64,000 nt of DNA, taken from assembly GCF_009193305.1 (NCBI RefSeq), contig NZ_WBVS01000009.1:1-64000 (forward strand), in the 5' to 3' direction. The stretch's first letter is position 1. Every line of letters begins with the position of its first letter. Made by a program: the position numbers and the translations under genes. Shown one piece after another: positions 61,349 through 64,000 of the stretch. The notes beneath the pieces are model-generated. The model did no database searches and had not been told where the DNA came from. It was given only the letters and a program-made list of their open reading frames with translations. This DNA is from Bifidobacterium cebidarum (GTDB taxonomy: Bacteria > Actinomycetota > Actinomycetes > Actinomycetales > Bifidobacteriaceae).

Positions 61349-64000
61349 ATGGCCGTTACCATTCAGGACACCGTCATCACCATCCCGACTTACGGGATCG
61401 GCGCTGCGGACAAGAACCCGCAGTTCATCGAAAAGCGCGTCTACCAGGGCAGCTCGGGCCGCGTCTACCCCTATCCGGTGATCGAAACCATCAGCGACGA
61501 AAAGCATGACAAAGCCTACAAGGCCGTGATTATCGAGAACGAATACCTCGAAATCACCGTGCTGCCCGAGCTCGGCGGCCGCATCCAGTATGCCAAGGAC
61601 AAAACCAACAACTACGACTTCGTCTACCGCAACGATGTGATCAAGCCGGCGCTCGTCGGTCTGACCGGCCCGTGGATCTCCGGCGGCATCGAATTCAACT
61701 GGCCGCAGCACCACCGCCCGACCACCTACTCGCCGGTGGACTACGACATCAAGGACCTGCCGGACGGCGGCAAGGCAGTGCTCTGCCACGACACCGACCA
61801 GATGTACGGCACCCAGGTGGTCACCACCATCGCCCTGCACCCCGGAAAAGCCTACATCGAGATCACCGCTCAGCTGTACAACGGCACCGCACTGCCGCAG
61901 ACCTTCCTGTGGTGGGCGAACCCGGCCGTGCCGGTCAACGAGCACACCAAAACCGTGATGCCACCGGATGTGACCGCCGTCATGGACCACGGCAAGCGCG
62001 ACGTCTCCCGCTACCCGATCGCCACCGGCACCTACTACAAGCACGACTACTCGCGCGGCGTGGACATCGGCCGCTACAAGAACGTGCCGGTGCCGACCAG
62101 CTACATGGCCGCCCATTCCGACTACAACTTTGTCGGCGGCTACGATTTCGGCGTTGGCGCGGGCATCCTGCATGTGGCCGACCACCACGTCAGCCCCGGC
62201 AAGAAGCAGTGGACCTGGGGCAACGGCGACTTCGGCCGCGCCTGGGACCGCAACCTGACCGACGCGAACGGACCGTACGTTGAGCTGATGACCGGCGTCT
62301 TCACCGACAACCAGCCCGATTTCACCTGGCTCAAGCCGTACGAAGGCAAGACCTTCACCCAGTACTTCATGCCGTACAAGGCGGTGGGGCAGGTCAAGAA
62401 CGCCTCCATCAACGCCGCCGTGAACCTGGAAATCGGCCCGGAAGACACGTTCGGCTCTGCCGGCGAGGCCGAAGGCATCGAAGCCCAGGGGCTGAAGGCC
62501 GGCCAGGGCCGCGTCGCCGTATACGCCACCGGCGTGTACGAGAACGCCACCGTGACCGTGACCACCAAGAGCGGCAAGACGCTCTACTCCTACACCGGCA
62601 CGATCAGCCCGAACGACACGGTCCGCGCCGAATTCGAAACCGGCGAGGCTCCGGCCACCGAAATCACCGCAACCGTGGCGGACGCCCACGGCACCGTGCT
62701 CATCGACTACACCCCGCAACCCAAGAAGATCGACAAACTGCCCGAACCAGCCAAGGCCGCCGATGAACCGGAGAAGATCGCCACCAACGAGGAGTTGCTG
62801 CTCGCCGGCCTGCACTTGGAGCAGTACCGTCACGCCACCTACATGCCCGACCCGTACTACCTCGAGGGCCTGAAGCGTGACCCGGAAGACGCCCGCATCA
62901 ACAATGCATACGGCCGCCTGCAGCTGCGCCGCGGTGTGTTCGACTGCGCAGAATCCCACTTCCGTACGGCGATTAAGCGCCTGACCAAGCACAACACCCA
63001 GCCCTACGATTCCGAACCGCACTATAACCTTGGCCTGACCTTGTTCTTCCAAGGCAAGTACAGCGAGGCGTTCGACGCCTTCTCCAAGGCGACCTGGGAC
63101 GATACCCAGAAGGAGCGCGCCTTCTTCTACATGGCCGCCATCGCCGCCCGCCGAGGCGACTTCGCGGACGCTCTGGAGTATGTGAACAACGCCCTGACCC
63201 GCAACACGATGAACATCAAGGCTCGCGGCCTCAAGGCCTACGTGCTGCGCAAGCTCGGACGTACGGACGAGGCAGCGGCGGCGCTCGCCGAGAACCTGAA
63301 CATCGACGAATTCGACTTCGTCTCAGGCTACGAGCGCGTGCTCGCCGGGGGAGAGCCGGTCGAACTGGAACGCCTGATGCGCGGCTTCTTCGAGAACTAC
63401 TTGCAGGCCGCCCGCGACTACGCGCTGTTCGGCGCCTACGAGGAGGCTCTGGCACTGCTTGCGGCAGCCGACCAGTCAAAGCCGATGGTCAAGTATTACG
63501 AGGGCTATTATCTCGCCGAACTGGGCCGCGAGGCAGAAGCCAAGGCCGCGTTCGAAGCCGCCGAGGCCGCGCCGAGCGACTACTGCTTCCCGAACAAGCT
63601 CGAGGACATCGCCGTGCTCAACAAGGCCATCGCAGTGGTCGATGGTGCCAAGGCCCCGTACTACCTCGGCTGCCTCTACTACGACAAGGTGCAGGCCGAC
63701 AAGGCCATCGCCCTGTGGGAGCAGTCGCGCGACCGCGATCCGGAATTCCCGACTGTGCACCGCAATCTGGCGCTCGCCTACTACAATAAGCGCGGCGATG
63801 CGGCGGCGGCCAAGGTCGAGATCGAACAGGCCTACGCGCTCGACGAATCCGACGCCCGCGTGTTCCTGGAAACCGACCAGCTGCATCGCAAGATCGGCTG
63901 GACCTATGCCCAGCGCCTCACCGAGTTCGAGAAGCATCTCGATGTGGTGGCCAAGCGCGACGACCTGTTCATCGAATACCTGACCGTGCTCAACCTGACC
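61349..64000 (+). CDS. DUF5107 domain protein with TPR repeats, 3'-truncated by window edge
   Basis: 884 codons are open to the window end, with no stop, so it is longer. Residues ~1-330 (MAVTIQDTVITIPTYGIG, LPELGGRIQYAKDK, GPWISGGIEFNWPQHHRPT, YDFGVGAGILHVADHHVSPGKKQWTWG) form the DUF5107 aldose-epimerase-like beta-sandwich with conserved Glu/His/Trp. After a linker and a beta-rich middle section come tetratricopeptide repeats (from LLLAGLHLEQYR, with HYNLGLTLFFQGKYSEAFDAF, FYMAAIAARRGDFADALEYVNN). No signal peptide, so cytoplasmic. Carbohydrate handling is likely by fold and by the divergent AraC regulator, but the substrate is unknown. ATG 61349 has GGAG ten bases upstream. Confidence 0.82.
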   Translation, partial: MAVTIQDTVITIPTYGIGAADKNPQFIEKRVYQGSSGRVYPYPVIETISDEKHDKAYKAVIIENEYLEITVLPELGGRIQYAKDKTNNYDFVYRNDVIKPALVGLTGPWISGGIEFNWPQHHRPTTYSPVDYDIKDLPDGGKAVLCHDTDQMYGTQVVTTIALHPGKAYIEITAQLYNGTALPQTFLWWANPAVPVNEHTKTVMPPDVTAVMDHGKRDVSRYPIATGTYYKHDYSRGVDIGRYKNVPVPTSYMAAHSDYNFVGGYDFGVGAGILHVADHHVSPGKKQWTWGNGDFGRAWDRNLTDANGPYVELMTGVFTDNQPDFTWLKPYEGKTFTQYFMPYKAVGQVKNASINAAVNLEIGPEDTFGSAGEAEGIEAQGLKAGQGRVAVYATGVYENATVTVTTKSGKTLYSYTGTISPNDTVRAEFETGEAPATEITATVADAHGTVLIDYTPQPKKIDKLPEPAKAADEPEKIATNEELLLAGLHLEQYRHATYMPDPYYLEGLKRDPEDARINNAYGRLQLRRGVFDCAESHFRTAIKRLTKHNTQPYDSEPHYNLGLTLFFQGKYSEAFDAFSKATWDDTQKERAFFYMAAIAARRGDFADALEYVNNALTRNTMNIKARGLKAYVLRKLGRTDEAAAALAENLNIDEFDFVSGYERVLAGGEPVELERLMRGFFENYLQAARDYALFGAYEEALALLAAADQSKPMVKYYEGYYLAELGREAEAKAAFEAAEAAPSDYCFPNKLEDIAVLNKAIAVVDGAKAPYYLGCLYYDKVQADKAIALWEQSRDRDPEFPTVHRNLALAYYNKRGDAAAAKVEIEQAYALDESDARVFLETDQLHRKIGWTYAQRLTEFEKHLDVVAKRDDLFIEYLTVLNLT

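Noticed and set aside
61307..63052. 581-codon minus-strand frame opposite the DUF5107 gene
   Set aside because: Plus-strand translation is clearly DUF5107 plus TPR, so the minus frame is a shadow.
1..64000. CRISPR array
   Set aside because: No set of regularly spaced direct repeats with unique spacers of equal length was seen; the repeat clusters found are alternating palindromes.

Overview
The window reads like a chromosomal segment of a high-GC Gram-positive bacterium, most probably a Bifidobacterium of the B. longum group. The pointers are the argS-lysA-hom-thrB order, an IclR regulator divergent from leuCD, an HspR-type operator in front of clpB, many short intergenic palindromes, and the proteins themselves, which look bifidobacterial. 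The species is an inference from content; no search was run.

Layout. 1-8.8 kb is the end of a cell-surface polysaccharide locus: a 5'-truncated rfbA, a Wzm/Wzt-type ABC exporter, a pyruvyl-transferase-like protein, three glycosyltransferases and an AT-rich polytopic membrane protein. 8.8-11.4 kb is an accessory insert with two paralogous helix-turn-helix/coiled-coil proteins, a DUF3800-like protein, repeated CGGACAAG sites and a decayed rfbB fragment. glf (UDP-galactopyranose mutase) closes the polysaccharide region at 12.7 kb. 12.8-31 kb is mostly housekeeping: a fumarylacetoacetase-family protein, an AEC transporter, clpB, a GluQ-like enzyme, a glycerophosphodiesterase, rlmH and upp, followed by a flavin-based membrane redox operon (ferric-reductase-like protein, ApbE, FMN-binding protein), a NUDIX/phosphohistidine-phosphatase-fold protein and ppk. 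31-45.6 kb has a candidate structured RNA with its own terminator, a metallophosphoesterase, the IclR regulator divergent from leuCD, two PH-domain membrane proteins, a 1222-residue repeat surface protein, a CPBP-type membrane protease and a DHOD-family enzyme. 45.9-59.3 kb holds an NADH oxidase, murA, an MFS/TetR efflux pair, argS, lysA, hom, thrB and a Maf-NUDIX fusion. The right end has a toxin-antitoxin-like pair and an AraC regulator divergent from a large DUF5107/TPR protein that runs off the window.

How the parts work together. The first genes would make and export a rhamnose- and galactofuranose-containing surface polysaccharide. leuCD, lysA, hom and thrB are branched-chain and aspartate-family biosynthesis. 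The flavin operon would give a membrane electron route ending on a flavinylated extracytoplasmic protein.

The least explained material is between genes. Several families of multi-unit palindromes (near 14.5, 18.7, 31.0, 32.6, 44.4, 45.7 and 50.3 kb) and direct repeats of gene 3' ends that span the stop codon (upp, leuD, argS, with a related tandem case at the tetR end) are the clearest unexplained structures. The DUF3800/HTH insert and the rod-like RNA at 30.76-30.92 kb are the best candidates for an undescribed system.
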